64,000 nucleotides of DNA from Microglena sp. YARC (lineage: Eukaryota > Chlorophyta > Chlorophyceae > Chlamydomonadales > Chlamydomonadaceae). The stretch spans positions 20,924,113 to 20,988,112 of the forward strand of contig CM039465.1 in assembly GCA_022414725.1 (NCBI GenBank). The letters are read 5' to 3'. The translations under genes and the position numbers were made by a program. Shown piece after piece: positions 50,732 through 59,074 of this stretch (its first letter is position 1; every line of letters starts with the position of its first letter). Below the pieces are notes generated by a model, which saw only the letters and a program-made list of their open reading frames with translations, was not told the origin of the DNA and did no database searches.

Positions 50732-52162
50732 GCCATTGGTACTAAATGGGTCTTTGATATCAAGCAATCAGTGGATGGTCAGCTAGTAAGATACAAAGCT
50801 CGTTTAGTAGCAAAAGGATATGCCCAACGTCCTGGCATGGACTATGATGAAGTCTTTGCACCAGTTGCCAAACATGCTACCATCAGGTACATCCTGTCCA
50901 TGGCTGCAGACCCCTCAGCACACCTTGCACAGCTTGATGTCTCCACAGCATTCCTCAATGGAGTAGTGGAAGAGGAACTGTACTGTTCTCAACCCCCAGG
51001 GTTTGAAAGAGATCACAGGGTTTGCCGCGTGTGGAAATGCCTATATGGTATGAAGCAAGCATCAAGGCAGTGGTATCTAAAAGTCAAGGAAGGTATGACA
51101 GCCATTGGCTTCAGAGAAGTTGATGTTGACCAGGGCCTCTTCCTGCTCCCTGGACCAACTACAAGACCCCTCATCTGGGTCCTCCTCTGGGTCGATGATT
51201 TCCTCCTGCTGTCCTTTGACAAGAACATCCTGCAGCAGTACAAAGAGAAAATCATGAAGCTCTACAAGACCAGAGATCTTGGAGAACCATCTGTCTTTGT
51301 AGGCTATGAGATCACCAGAGATGCAACTGCTGGAACACTCCACATCTGTCAATCCAGGTTCACTCAAGACCTACTCAGAGCACACAGCATGCTCCCTGAG
51401 CCCAACAGCACCAGGTTCCCCATCCCACTGCAGCCTGATGCTCCCCTCCCTTATCCTGAAAAGGACACCCCAGACACTGGTCTCCCCCTTGCCCAGACTG
51501 TAGGATCCCTCAACTACCTGGCAGTCAACACCAGACCTGACATTGCCCAAGCATTTAACAGATTGGCCAGGCACAGTGCCCACCCCCTCCATGACCACAT
51601 GGAAGCTGCAACTGGTATTCTCAAGTACCTCTCCAACACCCCTGACCATGGGATCACCTACACCCACTCCAAGAAACTCCTCACAAGCTACTGTGACTCT
51701 GACCATGCTGCCTGCCCTATCACAAGGAAGTCCACAACAGGCTATGTCTTCCTCAACCAGGGGGGTGCCATCTCATGGGCATCCAAAATCCAAGCATCTG
51801 CCACTGCCCTGTCCACCACAGAAGCTGAGTTCATGGCAGCTACCTCTGCAGCCCAAGAAGGAATGTGGTTGAGGAAACTGCAATTCTCTGCCACAGGTAC
51901 CATGCCCCCTGCACTCACCATTAATGGTGACAATCAAGCTGCACTCAGTGCATGGAACCAAGAGAACCTCTCCTCCAGGATCAAGCATATGGAAACAAGA
52001 TTCCACTTCCTCAAAGAGCAATCCAAGAAGGAAGGCATCAAGCTCATCTGGATCCCCACTGCTGCCAACATGGCTGACATGCTCACCAAAGCCCTGCCCA
52101 GATCCAAGTTCTGTGCATTCAGACAGCAGATTGGCTGCACTAGAAAGCTCAAGCTTGACTAA
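50732..52162 (+). pseudogene. Copia reverse transcriptase and RNase H
   Basis: In the same frame as the integrase after one TAA. The RT opens AIGTKWVFDIK and RYKARLVAKGYAQ, has AQLDVSTAFLNG (first catalytic Asp) and the active site WVDDFLLL, a variant of the usual YVDD. RNase H follows with YCDSDHAACPITRKSTTGY, STTEAEFMA and the end TAANMADMLTKALP. It ends KLD before TAA. Only the 50729 stop prevents an open integrase-RT-RNase H run here. Confidence 0.93.
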
Positions 52163-52499
52163 TCTTGTCAATATCCCTGAAGCCCCTCTAAGACCATTCT
52201 AGATTTCCTAATGATCCTTGACCCAGACTTTTCTCTAGATATTAATTGATTGCATCATGACTGACTGCTTCCTTCTATTTTATATTAAGATCTGGACAGA
52301 AACCCTGTCCCACAGGCTATTCTTGGACCATCCCTTCCTACATCTGAGTCCTTTCTGCCTGCCCTCTTAAATCAGTCTACCAGTCAGTCAAGCTTTATCT
52401 TACATAGCATAGCTGCTCATGAATATTTAGAGTCCCTCTAGTTTTCTTTAAAACTCCTCTAATTCCCGGAATTCCTCAACATGAAGAATACCAGGAATT
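52163..52499 (+). other. Copia 3' untranslated segment
   Basis: About 340 bp between the RNase H stop and the polypurine tract, without an open frame of interest. Confidence 0.7.
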
Positions 52500-52507
52500 G
52501 GGGGGGA
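52500..52507 (+). other. Polypurine tract
   Basis: GGGGGGGA directly before the 3' LTR, the expected plus-strand primer. Confidence 0.9.
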
Positions 52508-52756
52508 TGTTATTCACCAGGTTTCACCGGTTCACCTAGAGTGACTTAGAGTGCACAGGTCTCCCTCCCTGCTGCACTGTACTGCTGTGCCACTGCCAGC
52601 TATGGTATGGACTCTGATGCCGGTACCATGAGGTACCGCGACATCTCAGTACTTTCTCCTAGCGCATTGATCGAATGCTTTATCTAACTGTAAAGGTCTT
52701 ATCCTTACCGTCTTCCCCTCGTCTCTGTGCTCTGCACATAACTCCGGAAATTCACA
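52508..52756 (+). repeat. 3' LTR
   Basis: Same ends and length as the 5' LTR, with about ten substitutions. Confidence 0.97.
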
Positions 52757-52799
52757 AAAGCCCACCCAGCCAGCTGGGCAGATAGGGCTCCCTAGATCT

Positions 52800-53700
52800 C
52801 TTAGTAGCCCTGATACCCCTGCGCTTCGAGGCAGTAAGCGGTCAAGGTCGAAGCTCGCTATGGAAGCAAAGAAAGCAATACTTCAAGCGAAGCTACGGAA
52901 GCAAGCAAATTGAAGCAGACTGTGGGAGTAAAGCAATCTCAGTCGATGCGAAGCTGTGGAAGCAAGGGAAGTCGAAGGGAACTTTGGGAGCAGAGCAAGA
53001 CATTCGAAGCGAAATCTCCCCCACCTTATCTCTCTGCTCGCGCTTGTTCTTTCCATCGACGACGACATCCTCAAAAGTCAGCTCGTCGTCCACATCGTCG
53101 TCCACATGGGCAGGGCTTGGCAAGGGGGCAGGGCCAGGGCGGGCTCCCCCAATGACGATGCCCTATTTTGCTGAGTCGAAAAGGCTGGAGATGGTCTTAT
53201 ACTTTTCGACAGGAATTGGGCTGGAGATGGTCTCATACTTTCCGACAGGTTCTCCTGGCGCGTGTGACTCGTACTCATGGCGTCAGTTGGGGTCGGTTGG
53301 GGTCAAAAAAGGGGGCGCGAGTATTTCAACACCCGGGGCTGTTACTTGCTAGCCCTAACTGACTTTGGTACTGATGCATGTGCGATGACTAAGGGGAGGC
53401 AGACGCGCAACTAGAGATGCACGGAGCGATTTCACCCAGGGCCTTGTCGTCAAACTAGAGATTTGGGGTGCGATGTGCAAGAGCCAAAGACGACCTGAAA
53501 TCGCACCAGGCCAAAACGGAAAAGTCTAAAAATCGCACTTTCCGCTGAATCGCAAGTAAGTATGGTACTAGCGGCACGACGGCATCTTTCCCGAGTATAT
53601 AGAAAATTCCGAAAAATGCAAAAGAAGGGTAGGTATTTCCCGCGACTGTCAAGATATTGCCTGGGCTATTTTAGGGGTGTCGGGGGGCTCTCAACAATCT
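52800..53700. other. Gene-free stretch with short repeats
   Basis: GAAGCTACGGAAGCAAGC-type repeats (52850-52995) and a two-copy GGCTGGAGATGGTCTTATAC unit (53185 and 53219). No recognisable gene. Confidence 0.5.
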
Positions 53701-53815
53701 CTGTGCATTCCCGTGCAATACCGTGCAATACCGTGCATTCCCGTGCATTCCCGTGCAATACCGTGCAATACCGTGGCATTCCCTTGCAATACCGTGCATT
53801 CCGTGCAATTCGCTG
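53700..53815. repeat. Ten-base repeat CCGTGCAATA / CCGTGCATTC
   Basis: About ten alternating units. Confidence 0.9.
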
Positions 53816-53916
53816 GATATCGTGGGCGGGGGATTGATTAGCCTTAGGCTAATGGATGCAAAGCATCTATCCTTGGATGATTAGCCGTAGGCTATTGGAT
53901 GCGAAACATCCATCCG

Positions 53917-54107
53917 GCTCTTGCGGCGGGGTGTGGTGTGTAGGCTTGCGGCTCGTGCACGAAGTGTGCGAGGGAGCCTCCGTGTTGGTTAGCGGCACGC
54001 TAACTTGTCTGGCTCTTGCTGCGGGGTGTGGGTGTGTAGGCTTGCGGCTCGTGCACGAAGTGTGCGAGGGAGACGCCGTGTTGGTTAGCGGTACGCTAAC
54101 TTGTCTG
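53917..54107. repeat. 95-bp tandem duplication
   Basis: Two units share TGTGTAGGCTTGCGGCTCG, CACGAAGTGTGCGAGGGAG and GTGTTGGTTAGCGG. They lie about 350 bp outside the left end of the viral block. Confidence 0.9.
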
Positions 54108-54152
54108 GCTGTTGTTGTGTGGGTGTGGCTGTTGTTGTGTGGTTTGTTTTTT

Positions 54153-54192
54153 CTGTTTTGTTAGCTAGCAAAACAGGCAGCTAACAAAACAG
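54153..54192. repeat. 14-bp inverted repeat
   Basis: CTGTTTTGTTAGCT and its reverse complement, with a loop that itself repeats AGCAAAACAGGC. It could mark the left edge of the viral insertion, but no matching sequence was found at the right edge. Confidence 0.55.
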
Positions 54193-54459
54193 GGGGATGT
54201 CCAGTAGATTTCCCCGTGGTAGTACTGTGGCAGTACCGTGATTTTGCCATGGATGCTTCGCCTAAGATTCGGGAGGTTACGCGATTCGCCTTATAGATTC
54301 GAGAGCTGACGTGTGTCCCGCGAATAGATAAGATAGACCGGTTACCGTTCCGCCCCCGCTACTCTCAGGAGGAGGAATGGAGGAAGTCAAGAGGAAGTCA
54401 AGAGGAAGTCAAGAGGAAGTCATGAGCGAAGCGACTGACTGTTGGTTAGCGGAACCCCG

Positions 54460-54759
54460 CTACATCATGACTTTGCCTATTCCCTGCGCTACTCTCCCGA
54501 TCCGGCTCGCTTTGGACAGGATTTTCTCTGCTTCCGGTGAAAAACCATGTAACGCAGACCCTACACTTCTGATCCCATCCGCCACGCCTCCCTGTCCCAA
54601 CATGTCCGCTATCCCCGCTGCGGCGTTAGACACCGGTATAGAGAACTGTCCCACCTTCCGTACGATTTTCCCCCCAAAATCGGCTACCCTTCTCACTGCG
54701 GAACCAAAGGAACCAATTGCGCGTCCAACTCCAGATTTGATTGAATAAAAAAGGCCCAT
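54460..54759 (-). CDS. Small Gly/Ala-rich virion-type protein, 99 aa
   Basis: Begins MGLFYSIKSGVGRAIGSFG and alternates hydrophobic helical stretches (VSNAAAGIADML, SRIGRVAQGIGK) with basic residues. This amphipathic, glycine-rich make-up is like the small membrane-active or core proteins of adenovirus-like and Polinton-like virions, but no family can be named. It is the last gene of the leftward row; a TATATAATATG box covers its start. The stop is TAG. Confidence 0.55.
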   Translation of the reverse strand: MGLFYSIKSGVGRAIGSFGSAVRRVADFGGKIVRKVGQFSIPVSNAAAGIADMLGQGGVADGIRSVGSALHGFSPEAEKILSKASRIGRVAQGIGKVMM

Positions 54760-54770
54760 ATTATATAATA
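54760..54770 (-). promoter_or_regulatory. TATA box abutting start of 99-aa gene
   Basis: On the minus strand TATTATATAATATG, with ATG at 54759. The same TATATAATATG precedes the gene at 57949. Confidence 0.5.
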
Positions 54771-54781
54771 GCCCTGGATAT

Positions 54782-55609
54782 TTATTTCAGTGCACGTAAG
54801 GTAATTTTATCGTTTAGATTTTTCAAAATTGATAAAATCGATTCTATAGGATCGTTTTTGGATTCCTTATCTACTCTTAGGGTGATGCTCCAATCATAGG
54901 GGAACGGTCCTATCTCGTCTTTGTGTTCGTCCTTGATTGATAATTCCAGTTCTGACACGTGAGACGCGCTGGTGTAGAAGCTAAAATCGTCATTCACATT
55001 TTGATAAATAATGTTGGCAAAACTAGGGACGTTAACAGGAATCCTTATTAATACATCTGATTCCTGTGCATTGGTTTGACGGAAATTATTCACAGCCGAG
55101 TTAGTTACCTTTGGGAGGTTATGATGCATTGTCAGGAAACTTTCTAAGTTCAAACGCAATGGGAATCTGCTAACAATCTGTGATCCACTCGGCTTATCAT
55201 GTGGGAGGAACCCAAATAAATATGAACTTTTATCTTTGAATTCAAACCCATAATTTGGACCAGGTGAGTTAAAAGTGCATAATCCGTTTATTTCATTGTG
55301 GCTAATGGTCCAGCCTGGTAGTAAAGTGTTCAGTGTTGCTAACCATTGATCCAGGTCGTAGTTTCCAACAGGAATTCTGACAGATGTCTTTGTCCCATTA
55401 TTAACAACACTGAAGTCATTGTTACTTGCCCGAATACTGTAGAAACATCTATTGATTATTAAATCCGTAACGGTTATTTTAGTACGACCACCGAATTCGT
55501 TATGTAAGATTCCAGCAGGTAGACTAGTTGTGAAATTATCCGGGGTCCCAGATGTTCTGTATTGTGAGCTGATGTATGTTAATTGAGTTTTGACAACAAT
55601 GGGCGCCAT
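54782..55609 (-). CDS. Beta-rich putative structural protein, 275 aa
   Basis: The ATG at 55609 shares its A with the TAA of the upstream gene (TAATG), which indicates coupled translation or simple compaction. Visible elements are VGNYDLDQWLATLNTLL (about residue 80), YLFGFLP (about 128), and a C-terminal pattern LELSIKDEHKDEI followed by YDWSITLRV. The last pattern returns in the neighbouring 133-aa protein (LNITVYDANGNLYV, FILSVI), so the two may share a fold. Penton-, fibre-base- or minor-capsid-type roles are possible; none is shown. Confidence 0.55.
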   Translation of the reverse strand: MAPIVVKTQLTYISSQYRTSGTPDNFTTSLPAGILHNEFGGRTKITVTDLIINRCFYSIRASNNDFSVVNNGTKTSVRIPVGNYDLDQWLATLNTLLPGWTISHNEINGLCTFNSPGPNYGFEFKDKSSYLFGFLPHDKPSGSQIVSRFPLRLNLESFLTMHHNLPKVTNSAVNNFRQTNAQESDVLIRIPVNVPSFANIIYQNVNDDFSFYTSASHVSELELSIKDEHKDEIGPFPYDWSITLRVDKESKNDPIESILSILKNLNDKITLRALK

Positions 55610-56010
55610 TATATAATTTCATAGATAATAACTGATAGTATGAAGTTTGGGAATCCTACATACAGATTTCCATTGGCGTCATAGACTGTTATATTTAATT
55701 GTTGGTTTTTCAGAGACGGGATTAGCTTGTGACCTAGTGTATTGCTTGTAATTGTCTTAACAATACTGTGTGATTCACCTCCTAAAAGCAGGTTTGCTCG
55801 CTCTCCATTCACTGAATTATCAAAGGAGGTTTGTGCGAAGATCCCATTTGCACTCATGTAGAACGGCCCTGGTTTACTCGCTGTGGTAAATGATTCAACA
55901 GCCAGCTGGTATCCCTTTTCATTGTATGGCAGGTCGCAATTTAGTTTTAATTGGTAGTTCTGTGTTGATGTATTGCATGAGCTAAATAACGTTACTCTCT
56001 GCCAAGTCAT
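55609..56010 (-). CDS. Small beta-rich protein, 133 aa
   Basis: ATG directly follows the TAA of the 83-aa gene, behind ATATAAATG. It begins MTWQRVTLFSSCNTST and ends with LNITVYDANGNLYV and FILSVIIYEII, resembling the end of the 275-aa neighbour. No known family recognised. Position among capsid genes suggests a virion component. Confidence 0.5.
   Translation of the reverse strand: MTWQRVTLFSSCNTSTQNYQLKLNCDLPYNEKGYQLAVESFTTASKPGPFYMSANGIFAQTSFDNSVNGERANLLLGGESHSIVKTITSNTLGHKLIPSLKNQQLNITVYDANGNLYVGFPNFILSVIIYEII
55610..55619 (-). promoter_or_regulatory. TATA box abutting start of 275-aa gene
   Basis: AATTATATAATG on the minus strand, with the final ATG as start and the TAA of the upstream gene inside it. 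Confidence 0.45.
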
Positions 56011-56018
56011 TTATATTA
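56011..56018 (-). promoter_or_regulatory. TATA box abutting start of 133-aa gene
   Basis: AATATAAATG on the minus strand; the TAA is also the stop of the 83-aa gene. Confidence 0.45.
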
Positions 56019-56262
56019 CTGTAGATTTTTCATTTTCTACAGTAACCAAGCCTTCCAAAACATCATTTGAAACTGGTTTTTTCTGCTTATTCATATCTTT
56101 TCGTAGAAGCTTTTTGTCCCTATACATGAGCGGCTTGGCAATATGTAGGGAAATGCACGAATCCACTAAATATTCTGGCAGTCCGGGTGACATGTCCAGG
56201 ATTGCTGCTTTGAGATACTTGTAATCATTGGTCTGTCTATATTCATTTGTGATAGCGGCCAT
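56011..56262 (-). CDS. Hypothetical 83-aa protein
   Basis: Charged, Lys-rich in the second half (RDKKLLRKDMNKQKKP). Its TAA is immediately next to the ATG of the 133-aa gene. Located just downstream of the ATPase. No function can be proposed. Confidence 0.45.
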   Translation of the reverse strand: MAAITNEYRQTNDYKYLKAAILDMSPGLPEYLVDSCISLHIAKPLMYRDKKLLRKDMNKQKKPVSNDVLEGLVTVENEKSTVI

Positions 56263-56291
56263 TGTTTAACAATAATTTAGAAAAATATTTT

Positions 56292-57155
56292 TTACTGTAA
56301 GCTGAGAATGATGTCGAAATTCTTTTTGAACCTTTGGCTTTTGTCCTGTGTAAAATCCATCACAAGTGCATCATGTTCGTTTGCTGTTGCGTGCAGATAG
56401 AGTGCTTCAAACTTCTGTAGAGTGAGTGTACTACTGACTTCTTCATAGAGGTCTTCCAAAATCTTAGTGCTGGCAAACTTGAATAGCACAAAAAGACTAG
56501 TATTGGTTCGAATAGACTTAGGTATTGCCTTGAGATTCTGTGTGCATATCATTATGTTTATACCCAAATGTCTGTTCTTGAGAACCAAATTAGTCAAGGC
56601 TGATTTACCAACAGATTTAAATGCAGAACTGCCAACAAGGTCGTCCAATATGAGATATACCACACAACCGTTTGGGTACTTGCAGGTAGGTCGTTGGTAT
56701 CCAGTTCTCTCAAGGAAATCGATTTCATCAAACGAAAGTCCATCTATATTTCCTTTCATAAACTTGGAATAAACAATCATCTGTCTTCTACATTCTTCTG
56801 TATTTTCCTTTTCTAGTTTGATGTTTTCAATCACTTATAAAAGTTTCTCATCACTGTATTGTGAAATGATATCATTTGGATCAATTTTCAAGCAATTGAA
56901 TACCGGATTAGCATCATGTGTCGGGGAAAATACTATAACTCTCATATCCTGTTTGTTATCAAACCCATAAATCTCGTATTGTTTCAATAATTTGCAAAGA
57001 CTGTACGTCTTCCCACTTCCCTTGGAGCCGACGAGGAGTGACACAAAATAATTACGTGGTAGAGCTGAATTGAGGGACTGTGGATATTTGTTTGCTTTGT
57101 ATTGGAGTGGTTTATGACTGAAATTTGCTACTGCGTTCTCAACAATATTCATCAC
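56292..57155 (-). pseudogene. A32/FtsK-like DNA-packaging ATPase interrupted by one in-frame TAA
   Basis: Packaging ATPases of this group pump viral DNA into the capsid. Residues 43-50 are the Walker A motif GSKGSGKT. Walker B (VVYLILDDL) lies near residue 165-173. A third motif, NRHLGINIMICTQNLKAIP with RTNTSLFVLFKF after it, is typical of the family. The total length of 287 codons is normal. A single TAA at codon 107 (EKLL then TAA, followed by VIENIK in the same frame) separates Walker A from Walker B, so neither piece alone can be an ATPase. It may be a nonsense mutation in an old insertion, a sequence error or readthrough; other genes in the cluster use TAA as a true stop. Confidence 0.85.
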
Positions 57156-57177
57156 TAATTACATGGTAGAATATTAA

Positions 57178-57681
57178 TCAAAATGGACATGTGTGACCAG
57201 GAAAGAGTGATTGGTAAGCGACTCGTTTGCCCTCGTTTAATATTTTTTCCCTAAGAAGTTGTACTGTATCTTCTTGAGTAAGTATTGGCCTAGCTTTGGT
57301 GACCTTCAGACGTTTTTCAATGTGTTCTGATATCTTTTGAACCTCTCCTTCTTCTTCTTCTGATTGAGAATCTGTTATAATCTGTTGATCTTCGTCTGAA
57401 CTGTCCATAGCAACAACCACATCCTTCTTCAGCTTTTTAAAGACAGTGTTTTTGCGACGTGTCATTTCTGCCGTTTTTTCTTGTTTTTGGACTTCTTTCT
57501 CTTGAATCTTCAGTTCTTTCTCCTGTCGTGTAATCTCTCCTAATTCCCGCCTTTTTGCCCATGCTTTTTCTCTGGCGATAGCCAATGAAGCCTTTTGTTT
57601 ATCGCTCATAATTCGTTTAGCTTTGACTGGTATCACTTCAATGTCCTCTTGTAGGTTGTTGTCTTCTTCTATATTCTCCAT
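57178..57681 (-). CDS. Charged coiled-coil protein, 167 aa
   Basis: MSDKQKASLAIAREKAWAKR and RQEKELKIQEKEVQKQEK form a long basic/acidic helix with heptad-like character, followed by an acidic stretch (DSSDEDQQ, SEEEEGE) and a C-terminal helix. Similar short basic-acidic proteins occur in Polinton-like viruses (from general memory). It lies 22 bp upstream of the ATPase. A role in DNA or scaffold binding is a guess. Confidence 0.55.
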   Translation of the reverse strand: MENIEEDNNLQEDIEVIPVKAKRIMSDKQKASLAIAREKAWAKRRELGEITRQEKELKIQEKEVQKQEKTAEMTRRKNTVFKKLKKDVVVAMDSSDEDQQIITDSQSEEEEGEVQKISEHIEKRLKVTKARPILTQEDTVQLLREKILNEGKRVAYQSLFPGHTCPF

Positions 57682-57745
57682 ATGTGATTTTACATTAGAA
57701 AAGATTAGAATTAATTAGAAAAATTAAATAGGTTTTACAAATAAT

Positions 57746-57949
57746 TTATTGGAATTTGGGATATACTGGGAGAGTTCGGAGAATTTTGACTGCATTAGGC
57801 TTCCTTGGAATAGGTCTTCCCCAGAGAAGGTCTGATTCATGTAAGGGTGTGCGTATTGTTCGTCTGCCAATAAAGTTTGTTGCTGGTTGATTGTACTGTG
57901 TTTTTTTCGGCCAGGACTCGATGCAGAGAGGTAACATATATTTGTCCAT
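57746..57949 (-). CDS. Small basic protein, 67 aa
   Basis: Starts eight bases after the stop of capsid gene B, behind TATATAATATG, and is rich in Arg, Pro and Lys (IGRRTIRTPLH, GRPIPRKPNAVK). It could be a DNA-condensing or minor virion protein; no family recognised. Confidence 0.45.
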   Translation of the reverse strand: MDKYMLPLCIESWPKKTQYNQPATNFIGRRTIRTPLHESDLLWGRPIPRKPNAVKILRTLPVYPKFQ

Positions 57950-57961
57950 ATTATATATTAC
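57950..57961 (-). promoter_or_regulatory. TATA box abutting start of 67-aa gene
   Basis: TAATATATAATATG on the minus strand, overlapping the end of capsid gene B. Confidence 0.5.
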
Positions 57962-59055
57962 TTTGTGTAAATATATTTTGAACCCGTTTCGTCATTATCT
58001 AGTTCTAGAAGACTGTTGTATTTCACGAATAAAAGCGAGTAATTTTTCTTACTATTGTTTCCGTTTGGATAAAATGAAACATCATAATTGATATCTTCTT
58101 CATTCTCTATATCAATAGGCAGCCCGCAGGCCCATTGATAAGATGTAATAGTCGGGGGAAATCTCATCAAAAGCGTACCATCCACAGTGTGTGTCATGAG
58201 GTGTTCTATTGCTCGATTTTCGTTGTCGAAAATAAAATCTAGGTATTTTATTGATTTATCATAAGGAATAGGATGATTTGCAATGGGTACATTGTTTATA
58301 CTAAATCCGACATGAACTGGTTTTTCGTAACCAATATTACTTATCCCGTGCATGAAATGGTAAGAAGTTCCATTCCAATCTTGAGTGCTTACCTTTTTAT
58401 AATAATCGTACTGTAAAAAAGTAGCCAAGACATATTCAATGTCACATGACCCAATGTAGATTGTTGTTTGATTTTCGGATTCATTGAGTTGGAATTGAAT
58501 GGTGAAATTATCGAATTCAATTCTATCTGATACGTTGTCTTCTTTTTCACTTTTTATAATGAGTGTCAGATTTATAATTTCATACCCAACGGATACACTC
58601 TCTCTTAACAGCACCACAGCGTCTGCCCACTCAATAACAATTCTGATTTTTCCCTTAACAATACAGTCCTTAGTTCCTAGGATACCATGGAATTTATCAA
58701 TCACGAACGGTGTCTGATCTGTCTCGGCAACAAGGTCGACTGCTTGATTATTCCCAAACATATTAGTTGAGGCTTGAGAGCTGTTATGTACGTCCATCAT
58801 CCTAGCAAGATGATTATACTCATTTACTGTTTGAATTAGGACATCATCAAAATATACTGAAAGAGTACTGATCATACATCCAATCCCACGAGGCGCTACT
58901 CCTGGAGAATTCAATGTAAACATTATCTTCGCGCTGTTCAAATCCCATATTCCTTCATTTATCTCGAATACGCATTGGCTTTTGGGGGGAAAAATAGTGT
59001 CACCAATGGCCTGAAAACTGAACACCTTTGTTATGTGTTTTGGTACAGGGTTCAT
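57958..59055 (-). CDS. Capsid candidate B, 365 aa
   Basis: Beta-rich throughout. Residues 25-90 (CVFEINEGIWDLNSAKIMFT, then ISTLSVYFDDVLIQ and NEYNHLARMMD) line up with the equivalent part of capsid candidate A. A second shared block is KGKIRIVIEWADAVVLL followed by YEIINLTLII. This suggests a jelly-roll fold and a paralogous origin. The start follows TATAAATG. The frame is intact over the whole length. Major, second major or penton-type capsid protein cannot be told apart from sequence alone. Confidence 0.6.
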   Translation of the reverse strand: MNPVPKHITKVFSFQAIGDTIFPPKSQCVFEINEGIWDLNSAKIMFTLNSPGVAPRGIGCMISTLSVYFDDVLIQTVNEYNHLARMMDVHNSSQASTNMFGNNQAVDLVAETDQTPFVIDKFHGILGTKDCIVKGKIRIVIEWADAVVLLRESVSVGYEIINLTLIIKSEKEDNVSDRIEFDNFTIQFQLNESENQTTIYIGSCDIEYVLATFLQYDYYKKVSTQDWNGTSYHFMHGISNIGYEKPVHVGFSINNVPIANHPIPYDKSIKYLDFIFDNENRAIEHLMTHTVDGTLLMRFPPTITSYQWACGLPIDIENEEDINYDVSFYPNGNNSKKNYSLLFVKYNSLLELDNDETGSKYIYTK

Positions 59056-59065
59056 TTATATTTTT
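59056..59065 (-). promoter_or_regulatory. TATA box abutting start of capsid gene B
   Basis: AAAATATAAATG on the minus strand, the same TATAAATG form as at the 133-aa gene. Confidence 0.5.
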
Positions 59066-59074
59066 GTTAGATAA

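Larger units (their letters stand above)
47678..52756 (+). mobile_element. Ty1/copia LTR retrotransposon, full length, decayed
   Basis: A 5.08-kb element with 249-bp LTRs that start TG and end CA, flanked by the perfect 5-bp duplication AAAGC (47673-47677 and 52757-52761). The gene order GAG remnant, protease, integrase, reverse transcriptase, RNase H is that of copia rather than gypsy. The two LTRs differ at about 10 of 249 sites, so the insertion is not recent. The reading frame is broken by two one-base losses (near 49076 and 49516) and one TAA (50729-50731). Confidence 0.97.

Noticed and set aside
55973..56224. Plus-strand frames within the viral block (also 56467-56772 and 58499-58717)
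   Set aside because: They lie entirely antisense to well-supported viral genes.
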